Below the pieces are notes generated by a model, which saw nothing but the letters and a program-made list of their open reading frames with translations, ran no database searches and was not told where the DNA came from. The position numbers and the translations under genes are program-made. DNA of 53,387 nucleotides from positions 1 to 53,387 of the forward strand of contig NZ_JAUXVR010000039.1 in the NCBI RefSeq assembly GCF_030680395.1. The letters are read 5' to 3'. This document shows, piece after piece, positions 27,385-34,936 of the stretch (within the stretch, counting starts at the first letter, position 1; every line of letters begins with the position of its first letter). The DNA comes from Methylobacter sp. (GTDB lineage: Bacteria; Pseudomonadota; Gammaproteobacteria; Methylococcales; Methylomonadaceae).

Positions 27385-30300
27385 TTATTCCTTGGTTGAT
27401 AAGTGAGGCTCATCGGCCGACAAACGCTTGGCCTTGTGTTGGGAGGACTGCCAGCGTTGCGCCAAGCCCTGCACCATCACATAGAACACCGGCGTTAACA
27501 GCAGGCCGAACAAAGTCACGCCCAGCATGCCGCTGAATACCGCGGTGCCCAGTACCTGCCGCGATTCCGCTCCCGCCCCTTGGGCTATCACCAGCGGAAA
27601 CACGCCCATGATGAAGGCGAATGAGGTCATCAGAATGGGCCGCAGCCGGATCCGCGACGCTTCCACCGCTGCATCGAAACGGTTAAGTCCGCCCTCTTGC
27701 AGCCGCTTGGCGAATTCCACGATCAGAATGGCGTTCTTGCTGGCCAAGCCCACCAGTACGATGAAGCCGATCTGGGTGAAGATGTTGTTGTCCATGCCGC
27801 GCAACCATACGCCTGCCAGAGAGCACAGAATACACATGGGCACGATCAGGATCACTGCAAACGGTAACGACCAGCTTTCATATTGGGCCGCCAAAGCCAA
27901 AAATACGAAGATCACGCTCAGCGGAAAAACCAGCAGGGCGACGTTTCCGGCCAACACCTGTTGCAGGCTGAGCTCGGTCCATTCAAAGTCGAATCCCGGC
28001 GGCAGCTCTGCACCCAGCAGTTTGTTCATCACAGTAATCGCCTGGCCGGAACTGACCCCGGGCAAGGTGCCGCCGTTAATTTCCGCCGCCGGATACATGT
28101 TGTAGCGTGTGATTTTGTCGGGTCCGGTAATTTCCTTAACCGACATCAGAGACCCCAAAGGCACCATGCCGCCTTGAAGATTCCGTGTTTTCAGTTCGGT
28201 GATGTCCTCCGGTTTCATGCGAAACTCCGAATCGGCCTGAGCCACCACCTGATAGGTCCTGCCGAAACTGTTGAAATCATTCACATACATCGAACCCAGA
28301 TAGATCTGCAAGGTGTCGAACACGTCTTTCAAGGGCACATCCATAGACTTGGCTCGGGTACGGTCCACGTCCAGAAAAAGCTGCGGAACCGAGGCGCGGA
28401 AAGTCGTAAACAGCCCGGCCAGGCCGGGTTGCTGATTGCCCTTGGCGATCATCTCGTTGACCGTATCCTGTAGCGCCTCAATACCGGCATTGGTGCGATC
28501 CTGAACTTGCAGCTTGAAACCGCCTACCGAACTCATACCCCGGATCGGAGGCGGGGCAAATACGGCAATGTGAGCGCCCTCAATCTGGGCGAGCCGCTGC
28601 TGAAGATTTTTGATGACCGCATCGGCATGAAGCTCCGGGTGACCGGCGCGCTGGTCGAAATCATCGAGCCGGGCGAACATCGTGGCGACGTTGGACTGGC
28701 TCGAGCCGCTCAAGATGGAAAAACCGGCATAGGCGTTCAGATGTTTGACGCCTTTGGTTTCCAGAACGATACGGTTAGCCTGCTGCACCATTTCCTGGGT
28801 GCGCCCCAGCGAAGCGGCGTCCGGCAGCTGCGCATACAAAATCAGGTAGCCCTGATCCTGCTGAGGAATGAAGCCCGTCGGCACCTTTTCAAAGGCCAGA
28901 AAATTAAGGCCGTTGAGTCCCATATAAAGCACCAGCACCACCGCCGTCATGCGTATCAACCTGCCGACCAGGCGCGCATAACCTTCGCTGAACGAGTCGA
29001 AGAACCGGTTGAAGACGCCGAAAAACCGGCCGAACAGACGATCGATCAGCCGTGTGAACCAGTCCTTGTCGCCATGTGCCCGATCCAGCAGCTTCGCGCA
29101 CAGGGCCGGACTCAGGGTCAGCGAGTTAAACGCCGAGATCACCGTGGAAACCGCAATGGTCAGCGCAAATTGTTTGTAGAAGGCGCCGGAAACACCGGTA
29201 ATAAAGGCGGTGGGCACGAACACTGCGACCAGAACCAGAGCCGTAGCAATGATAGGGCCTACCACTTCTTCCATGGCTTTCCGGGTGGCATCCCGGGCCG
29301 ATAATCCTGTCGCGATATGGCGCTCCACGTTCTCTACCACGATGATGGCGTCATCCACGACGATACCGATAGCCAGCACCAGGCCGAATAACGATAAGGT
29401 GTTTAAGGACAGACCCATAGCGGCCATGACGGCAAACGTGCCAATCAACGAGACCGGCACGGTAAGCAGTGGAATGATGGTGGCGCGCCAGTTCTGCAAA
29501 AATATCACCACCACGAGCAAGACCAGCAGGATGGCCTCGAACAGGGTCTTGGCCACCGCGTTGATGGATTGCTGCACGAACACAACGGTGTCATAGACCA
29601 TATTGTAATCAAGACCCTCAGGAAAGCGCGTCTTCAGCTTTTCCATGGTGTTGACCACCGCCTCTTTGGTTTCCAGGGCGTTGGATCCGGGTAACTGGAA
29701 GATGGCAAGTCCCACCGTGGGCTCGCCATCCAGGAACAGCGCAGAATTGTAATCCTTGGCGCCCAGTTCGATGCGGGCCACGTCCTTGAGGCGGGTCACC
29801 TGGCCGTCCGCCCCTTTTTTGATCACGATGTCGGCGAACTGTTCGGCTTCCATCAGTCGGCCCGTGGTGCTGACCGTGTATTGGAAATCCGTGCTCTCCT
29901 TTGTCGGCAGCTGGCCGACCACGCCGGCCGCTACCTGGATGTTCTGTTCCCGCATGGCGTTGACTACGTCGCCGGCAGTCAGATTACGCGCGGCAACCTT
30001 CTCCGGATTCAGCCACAGGCGCATGCTGTAGTCACGGGCGCCGAACACCATGATTTCACCGACGCCGGGCAGTCGCGCCAAGGTATCCTTGATTTGCAGC
30101 AGCGCGTAATTGCTCAGGTAAACACTGTCGTAACGCTTGTCCGGGGATAACAGGTTGACGACCAGACTCAAGTCCGGGCTGCGCTTCTTGACGCTGATGC
30201 CTTGTCGGCTCACTTCCTGAGGCAGCTTGGGTTCGGCCAGCGCCACCCGGTTTTGCACCAGAACCTGGGCTTTATCCAGATCAGTACCCGGCTTGAACGT

Positions 30301-30585
30301 AACGGTAAGCGACATGCTGCCGCTATTGGTGGACTGAGAGGACATATACAGCATTTCCTCGACGCCGTTCACTTCCTGCTCGATAGGCGTCGCCACAGTT
30401 TCCGCGACCACTTTGGCGTTGGCGCCGGGATAGGTCGCACTTACGACCACAGTGGGGGGCGCAATCTCGGGATATTGGGCAATAGGCAGTCCAATCAGCG
30501 CGAGACCCCCGACCAGAACAATAATGATGGAGAGTACCGATGCGAAAATCGGGCGGTCGATGAAAAAGTGCGTGAATCGGTTCAT
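27385..30585 (-). CDS. RND multidrug efflux pump, HAE1 family (AcrB/MexB-like)
   Basis: A 1066-aa inner-membrane pump with twelve helices. It opens MNRFTHFFIDRPIFASVLS, the classic HAE1 start. The proton-relay motif GIVVDDAIIVVENVERH is in helix 4, and GGLALIGLPIAQYPEIAPP and SATYPGANA follow helix 1. It exports drugs or other amphiphiles by proton antiport with its adaptor and outer membrane factor. The ATG at 30585 is chosen because GGAG precedes it and it overlaps the adaptor stop by 4 bases (ATGA); the frame is open for 32 codons further upstream inside the adaptor gene. Confidence 0.95.
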   Translation of the reverse strand: MNRFTHFFIDRPIFASVLSIIIVLVGGLALIGLPIAQYPEIAPPTVVVSATYPGANAKVVAETVATPIEQEVNGVEEMLYMSSQSTNSGSMSLTVTFKPGTDLDKAQVLVQNRVALAEPKLPQEVSRQGISVKKRSPDLSLVVNLLSPDKRYDSVYLSNYALLQIKDTLARLPGVGEIMVFGARDYSMRLWLNPEKVAARNLTAGDVVNAMREQNIQVAAGVVGQLPTKESTDFQYTVSTTGRLMEAEQFADIVIKKGADGQVTRLKDVARIELGAKDYNSALFLDGEPTVGLAIFQLPGSNALETKEAVVNTMEKLKTRFPEGLDYNMVYDTVVFVQQSINAVAKTLFEAILLVLLVVVIFLQNWRATIIPLLTVPVSLIGTFAVMAAMGLSLNTLSLFGLVLAIGIVVDDAIIVVENVERHIATGLSARDATRKAMEEVVGPIIATALVLVAVFVPTAFITGVSGAFYKQFALTIAVSTVISAFNSLTLSPALCAKLLDRAHGDKDWFTRLIDRLFGRFFGVFNRFFDSFSEGYARLVGRLIRMTAVVLVLYMGLNGLNFLAFEKVPTGFIPQQDQGYLILYAQLPDAASLGRTQEMVQQANRIVLETKGVKHLNAYAGFSILSGSSQSNVATMFARLDDFDQRAGHPELHADAVIKNLQQRLAQIEGAHIAVFAPPPIRGMSSVGGFKLQVQDRTNAGIEALQDTVNEMIAKGNQQPGLAGLFTTFRASVPQLFLDVDRTRAKSMDVPLKDVFDTLQIYLGSMYVNDFNSFGRTYQVVAQADSEFRMKPEDITELKTRNLQGGMVPLGSLMSVKEITGPDKITRYNMYPAAEINGGTLPGVSSGQAITVMNKLLGAELPPGFDFEWTELSLQQVLAGNVALLVFPLSVIFVFLALAAQYESWSLPFAVILIVPMCILCSLAGVWLRGMDNNIFTQIGFIVLVGLASKNAILIVEFAKRLQEGGLNRFDAAVEASRIRLRPILMTSFAFIMGVFPLVIAQGAGAESRQVLGTAVFSGMLGVTLFGLLLTPVFYVMVQGLAQRWQSSQHKAKRLSADEPHLSTKE

Positions 30586-31871
30586 GGTCTCAATTCTCCA
30601 TCCGGCCCGGTCAGCGAGATGCGTTCCGGAGTCACCTTGACACCCGGCTTGAGCTTCTGGATACCTTCGATAACCGCCCATTCTTCAGGCCTCAATCCTT
30701 CGGTGATCACGCGGGACTGGCCGATATGGGCGCCGAGCACCACCGTGCGATATTCCACCTGGTTATCCTTGTTCACCACCCATACGAAACGCTGCGCCTG
30801 ATCCGTGCCGATGGCGCGATCGGGAAGCAGAATGGCCGGATACGGAGCGCTCGCGCGGATCCGCATCCGGGCAAAAAAGCCGGGACTCAACAATTCATCA
30901 GGGTTGGCGAACACGCCCCGCAACGAAAGCGTGCCGGTGGCCGCATCTTCACGCGGCGATATATAATCGAGACGGCCCTGGTGTGGAAAATTAAGCTCAT
31001 CAGCCACCGCTAACTCCACCGGTGTCTGTTCCTCTCCCAGACTGCCGCGACCTCCTTTCTTGGCCTGACGCCGATATTTCAGTACCGAGCGTTCGTCCGC
31101 ATCCACGTAAACATAAACCGGATCGGTAGAGACGATGAAAGTCAACACCGTTGCATCGCCACCGCCACCGTTGACCACATTGCCGGCGGTGATTAATTCG
31201 CGACCGATCCGGCCGTCTATCGGGGAGCGCACCTGAGTAAAATTCAGGTTCAACCTTGCCGTATAAACATTGGCTTCCGCAGACTGAACGGCGGCAAGGG
31301 TTTCCCGAAGCCCCTTGCTGCGGGCATCGTGCTCCTCTTCGGAAATGGCTTTGGCGCGGAACAAACGCTCGGCGCGCGCCAAGTCATTTTTTGCCAATTC
31401 GTGACGGGATTTTGCGCGTTCCAGTTCAGCTTCGGCATAGTTCAGTTGAGCAGTGAACGGTTTCGGGTCAATCAGGAATAGAAGATCGCCTTTATGTACC
31501 TTGTCCCCAGCCTTGAAATTCACTTTCTCCAGATAGCCGCTTACCCGTGCGCGCACGTCTACCGAATTGACTGCCTCGATGCGGCCCGTGTATTCGTCCC
31601 ATTCAGTGACTTCCTGCGACACCGGCTGTGCGATTTTGACATTGGGCGATTGGCTTTGGCCCGGCTGAGAATCCGATTTGTCCTGGTTCCCGCATCCGGT
31701 CATCGCCATCAGGGCGATGGTAACTAACAGGCCGACTCGTGTGCGCTGTATTAATGTCCCGTCATTCGAAGGCAGCCGCTGATGCCATGTTCTGTGAAAG
31801 CCTTCAGGGCTTGATTCCCTCAATGGACTTAAGCAATGGACGATGGTCGATATGAGAGTTTCTTTTTGCAT
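30582..31871 (-). CDS. RND efflux periplasmic adaptor (membrane fusion protein)
   Basis: A 429-aa HlyD/AcrA-type adaptor. A lipobox MAMTGC is at about residues 55-60, then the biotinyl-lipoyl parts (VRARVSGYLEKVNFKAGDKVHKGDLLFLIDP...RSPIDGRIGRELITAGNVV) around an alpha-helical hairpin, and the beta-barrel and proximal domains. The leader before the lipobox is unusually long (about 45 residues) and no better start is seen. It is the first gene of the operon adaptor-pump-outer membrane factor, transcribed away from the TetR gene. Confidence 0.92.
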   Translation of the reverse strand: MQKETLISTIVHCLSPLRESSPEGFHRTWHQRLPSNDGTLIQRTRVGLLVTIALMAMTGCGNQDKSDSQPGQSQSPNVKIAQPVSQEVTEWDEYTGRIEAVNSVDVRARVSGYLEKVNFKAGDKVHKGDLLFLIDPKPFTAQLNYAEAELERAKSRHELAKNDLARAERLFRAKAISEEEHDARSKGLRETLAAVQSAEANVYTARLNLNFTQVRSPIDGRIGRELITAGNVVNGGGGDATVLTFIVSTDPVYVYVDADERSVLKYRRQAKKGGRGSLGEEQTPVELAVADELNFPHQGRLDYISPREDAATGTLSLRGVFANPDELLSPGFFARMRIRASAPYPAILLPDRAIGTDQAQRFVWVVNKDNQVEYRTVVLGAHIGQSRVITEGLRPEEWAVIEGIQKLKPGVKVTPERISLTGPDGELRP

Positions 31872-31898
31872 CCTTTTACACCCTGTTTTTTTAAGGAA

Positions 31899-31943
31899 TT
31901 AAATGGTAAGACATATTATCATTTAAATTAAGGTATGATCATA
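31899..31943. promoter_or_regulatory. Candidate TetR operator in the divergent efflux/tetR promoter region
   Basis: TTAAATGGTAA (31899-31909) and TTATCATTTAA (31916-31926) form an 11-bp dyad with one mismatch and a 6-base spacer. Eight bases on is the perfect palindrome TATGATCATA (31934-31943). Both lie in the 108 bases between the divergent adaptor and TetR starts, the usual place for autoregulated efflux operators. Confidence 0.55.
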
Positions 31944-31979
31944 ATAATTTCAGTCAATGAATTTCGTGAGTATTACACA

Positions 31980-32657
31980 ATGATTAAATGTGGACGACCT
32001 CGCAAAGGAGAGGAGCTGTTAAGCCGTGATCGCTTACTGGACACAGCCTCCAGTCTGTTCCTCGAATACGGCTACGGCAACCTCAGCCTGGAAACCATCG
32101 CGCGGGATGCGCGCGTGTCGATGCGAACCATCTACAACCAGTTCGGCGGTAAGGCCGGACTCTTCGGCGCGGTGGTAAGGCGTTGCAGTGACCAGTTTGT
32201 CACCGGCCTGTCGGATGAGCATGTCCTGGAGCGTTCTCCGGAAGATACGCTGGTCTTTTTTGCCAAGCAGTTTTTGCGCCGCATCACGCAGCCGGATGTG
32301 GTGCGCATGCGCGCCATACTGATCGGCGAATCGCCACGCTTCCCCGATCTTGCCACTCAATTCTATGAACAAGGGCCGCAGCGCACCCTCGATCATCTTG
32401 CCCAGTTTTTCGCCCGGCAGCAGCAAGCAGGCCATTTTGTCGTAATGGATCCGCATTTTCTCGCCGACCAGTTTTTGAGTGCGTTACGTAGTGAACGGTT
32501 CCAAAAACTGCAACTCGGTCTGGAACCAACGCCTGATGAAGCGGAAATCGATGTTTGGGTACGACAGGCTATCGGCTTGTTCCTGCACGGTAGCCTGAAA
32601 AACAGGCAGGGCAGTACAAGTGATACCACGGTTGAACCGTGCGTCCGGAATCCTTAA
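31980..32657 (+). CDS. TetR-family transcriptional regulator of the efflux operon
   Basis: A 225-aa regulator. The helix-turn-helix is LSLETIARDARVSMRTIYNQFGGKAGLF (about 38-65), followed by a ligand domain with the TetR_C-type stretch ...RAILIGESPRFPDLATQFYEQGP as in AefR/AcrR-like proteins. It probably represses the divergent RND operon and itself. The start is ATG 31980 (MIKCGRPRKGEE), which fits the short basic arm typical before the helix-turn-helix; the frame is open 45 bases further up, into the operator region. Confidence 0.88.
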   Translation: MIKCGRPRKGEELLSRDRLLDTASSLFLEYGYGNLSLETIARDARVSMRTIYNQFGGKAGLFGAVVRRCSDQFVTGLSDEHVLERSPEDTLVFFAKQFLRRITQPDVVRMRAILIGESPRFPDLATQFYEQGPQRTLDHLAQFFARQQQAGHFVVMDPHFLADQFLSALRSERFQKLQLGLEPTPDEAEIDVWVRQAIGLFLHGSLKNRQGSTSDTTVEPCVRNP

Positions 32658-32843
32658 TTCGTCTGTAGCATTTAAGCTATACAGCAGGCTATGGAATTCA
32701 GGAGTCTTCCGTGTCTTCTGGAGTCCGGTAAATAGAAATATCCTTCAAGGTAGGCGGCTAGCAGGCAGGGAGTGTGCTCAATCAGATTGAGGGCACTCCC
32801 TGGCTAATGACCGGCAATACAGAATCACAACAAGGATTTAATC

Positions 32844-33209
32844 GTGAAGAATATTTTAACAACAGACAGTTCTGAAGCTCACAACGCATTCTGGAATACC
32901 CCTGCTGAGCAGCAACTCAAACAGCTGGCTAGTACTCAGTCAATTCTATTTTGACGGGTAAAAGTAAATCCGTTCGTCCTGAGCCTGTCGAAGGATGAGC
33001 GGATTTACGCTGAGCTAAACAAATTTTACACGACATAACAAGACTGACTGAGTACTAGGACAGCTCAAGGATTAAGCAATGAAGAAGCCGAGCAACGCAT
33101 AAAGCACTATGGTGCAAACCGCCTGAACAATAAAAAGCAGACGGGAAACTTACGACTGTTTTTTGCCCAGTTTAAAAACTCCACTGCAAAACGCATGATT
33201 GCGCCGTAA
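32844..33209 (+). pseudogene. P-type cation ATPase remnant, split by a MITE
   Basis: The GTG at 32844, with AAGGA upstream, reads MKNILTTDSSEAHNAFWNTP and on to KQLA. A 124-bp MITE then interrupts the frame and brings a stop. After it, the frame resumes as RTAQGLSNEEAEQRIK, then HYGANRLNNKKQ and LRLFFAQFKN. This is the N-terminal cation-ATPase domain that precedes the first helices of Ca/Mg-type P-ATPases. The coding sequence then diverges and stops at 33207-33209; the transmembrane and catalytic parts are lost. Removing the MITE plus one TA gives an open frame across the junction (GCT AGG). Confidence 0.75.
32932..33055. mobile_element. 124-bp MITE with TA target duplication
   Basis: Terminal inverted repeats GTACTCAGTCA (32932-32942) and TGACTGAGTAC (33045-33055) are perfect and flanked by TA on both sides (32930-32931, 33056-33057), as for IS630/Tc1-type elements. 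The interior has an inverted pair AAATCCG...CGGATTT around CGTCCTGAGCCTGTCGAAGG, a widespread bacterial repeat. It is non-coding and interrupts the P-type ATPase remnant. Confidence 0.85.
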
Positions 33210-33908
33210 TTATTTAATCTTTATACCCAGTTGCTTAACAGTTTTACCCGCAATTTTTGCCGCATAGATCAGCACTGCCAAGAAAATAGCTAAACCCAAC
33301 GTCAGCAGCGGATAGGAAACGGTACTCTGCGGCGCAGCATCACTGAGCAACCCGGACAGGTGTTTGGCGGTATAGCCGAAATAAACCAGACTGATATTGT
33401 AAATTAAAATACCGCTGGTAGCGGCCAGATAAGGCCGGAACCTGACCTGAGTCACCGAAAAAGCATAGCTCAGCATTGCAAACGGCAAAGGTGTCAGGCG
33501 CAATAAAAACATCAGCTTAAATTCATTACCCTTGATAACCTCGTTGAGCTCAGAAAAATGCTTATATTTGGCAAGATGCGTAAGCACTCTGTCGCGCAAT
33601 AAATAGCGGCCCACAAAAAAAATAAGTGCCGATGTTAAATAGGTTGCGATAACGATATAAAACATCCCGGCACTGATTGGGAATAATAAGCCGGCAGCAA
33701 AACAGAGTGCATCGACTGAAACAAAAAGAGGTGTCAGAATGACAAATAACGTAATAAAACCCAGTGGCGCAAAAGCGCCCAACTCCTGAATTCGGACTTC
33801 CAAATCAGGAAGATAAAGTTCCAGTTCATGGCCAATAAGTAATACAACCCCGACAAAAATGAAAGCTATCGCTAATTTTTTGATAAGTCCTGTTTCTTGC
33901 AGTTGCAT
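33210..33908 (-). CDS. TVP38/TMEM64 (VTT-domain) membrane protein
   Basis: A 232-aa protein with about five or six hydrophobic segments. The VTT/SNARE-associated core is visible: FAPLGFITLFVILTPLFVSVDALCFAAGLLFP, then FFVGRYLLRDRV and the LLRLTPLPFAMLSYAFSVTQVRFRPYLAAT stretch. DedA/VTT proteins are thought to move or flip lipids; the substrate here is unknown. The stop abuts the end of the ATPase remnant on the other strand. The ATG at 33908 is preceded by AAGGAG about 6 bases upstream. Confidence 0.88.
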   Translation of the reverse strand: MQLQETGLIKKLAIAFIFVGVVLLIGHELELYLPDLEVRIQELGAFAPLGFITLFVILTPLFVSVDALCFAAGLLFPISAGMFYIVIATYLTSALIFFVGRYLLRDRVLTHLAKYKHFSELNEVIKGNEFKLMFLLRLTPLPFAMLSYAFSVTQVRFRPYLAATSGILIYNISLVYFGYTAKHLSGLLSDAAPQSTVSYPLLTLGLAIFLAVLIYAAKIAGKTVKQLGIKIK

Positions 33909-34209
33909 GTGTTATTACTCCTTGAAGAAAATTATCAGTAATTAATAGAGCTGGAAGATTTTCAATATATTTTAACAATCCAAAAACCTCCACATTCCTT
34001 AAACTATTATTTCGTATATTTCTTTAGAACGAAATAGGAAAAACCCCGCAGGGTTGGGCTTATAATCCAATCATGAAATATTGACGGACATTTATTTCCG
34101 AAAACGCTTTCTTTTACCAAATTGTCAGGATAATCCCGATACTTATTCACAAAACCCAAAATATAGATTTTTCTGGAAAGCTTCAGATAATTTAGTGAAA
34201 TTAAAATCG
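33909..34209. other. AT-rich intergenic stretch before the cas3 remnant
   Basis: About 300 AT-rich bases between divergent genes. The only structure seen is a short AACCC-CGCA-GGGTT stem near 34044. The cas3 frame is open through part of it, but no ribosome site or homology supports an earlier start. No leader-like or repeat sequence was recognised. Confidence 0.35.
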
Positions 34210-34900
34210 ATGATGAAAAACCAATCAAATAAACTTCACATTGCCCATGTCCGCGCAGCAGACCAAAGTATTCAATCATTAGAAACCCACTTACTTGAAG
34301 TGGCGGAAATCAGCAAAAAATTAGCCGCTAAAATTAATGTGCCTGAAGCAGGAGAACTGATAGGGCTTTTGCATGATTTCGGCAAATACAGTGCGTCCTT
34401 TCAGAATTACATACAATCCGCTACCGAGTTAATTGACCAGGATAACGATGACTACGTTAATGCCGGTGCGCTAAAGGGAAAAATAGATCACTCAACAGTG
34501 GGCGCGCAGTGGGTATGGGAAGCGCTGAGTAAATACGGTAAAAACGGCGAAGGAAAATTATGCGGCCAAATACTGGCGCTGTGTATTGCCTCGCATCACA
34601 GCGGGTTGATCGATTGTTTAAAGCCGGAGGGCGTTAATGGCTTCAAAGAGCGGATAAATAAAGATGACCAGCGATCTCATCTAGCTGAATGCAAGCAAAA
34701 TGCACATCCATTTATTTCAGACAAGGCGCTGAACCTGGCCGGTAAGCCTTTGCTGACAGGCATGCTCGATCAAATAAAATTATTGACCCGGACGGAGCAG
34801 CATGGGCAAATAATATCGGAAGCCATTAAGCAATTTTATGTCGGCTTTTGGACTCGGTTTTTATTCAGCTGCCTGTGATAGACGCGGACCGGATTAACAG
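34210..34900 (+). pseudogene. cas3: Truncated cas3 (HD nuclease part only)
   Basis: From the ATG at 34210, 222 codons encode a Cas3 HD domain: H27 (ETHLLE), H55-D56 in LLHDFGKYSASFQNY, H94 in DHSTVGAQ and H129-H130 in ASHHSG. The frame stops (TGA 34876-34878) in FLFSCL. Reading one base back, VIDADRIN continues to 34898, the expected FSCLVDADR segment of Cas3, so a one-base deletion lies here. The sequence then passes directly into a CRISPR repeat at 34901. The whole helicase half and all other cas genes are gone, so the gene is a relic. Confidence 0.8.
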
Positions 34901-34932
34901 GTCGCGCCTCACGCAGGCGCGTGGATTGAAAC
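34901..34932 (+). CRISPR. Solitary type I-C-like CRISPR repeat
   Basis: The 32-base unit begins GTCGCGCC and ends GTGGATTGAAAC. Its arms CGCGCCT and AGGCGCG form a 7-bp stem with loop CACGC. Length, palindrome and the ATTGAAAC tail are those of type I-C repeats. Only one copy exists; four bases later the lon stop codon begins, so there is no spacer array. It is fused to the broken cas3, indicating a deletion that joined cas3 to the last repeat of the array. Confidence 0.75.
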
Positions 34933-34936
34933 AGCA

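Noticed and set aside
28507-29304. 265-aa frame opposite the RND pump gene
   Set aside because: Antisense shadow of a well-supported 1066-aa pump.
30585-30681. N-terminal extension of the RND pump to 30681
   Set aside because: The extra 32 residues lie inside the adaptor gene; ATG 30585 has a ribosome site and begins the conserved MNRFTHFFIDRP.
34007-34279. 90-aa minus-strand frame upstream of the cas3 remnant
   Set aside because: AT-rich, overlaps the cas3 coding sequence and has no recognisable features.
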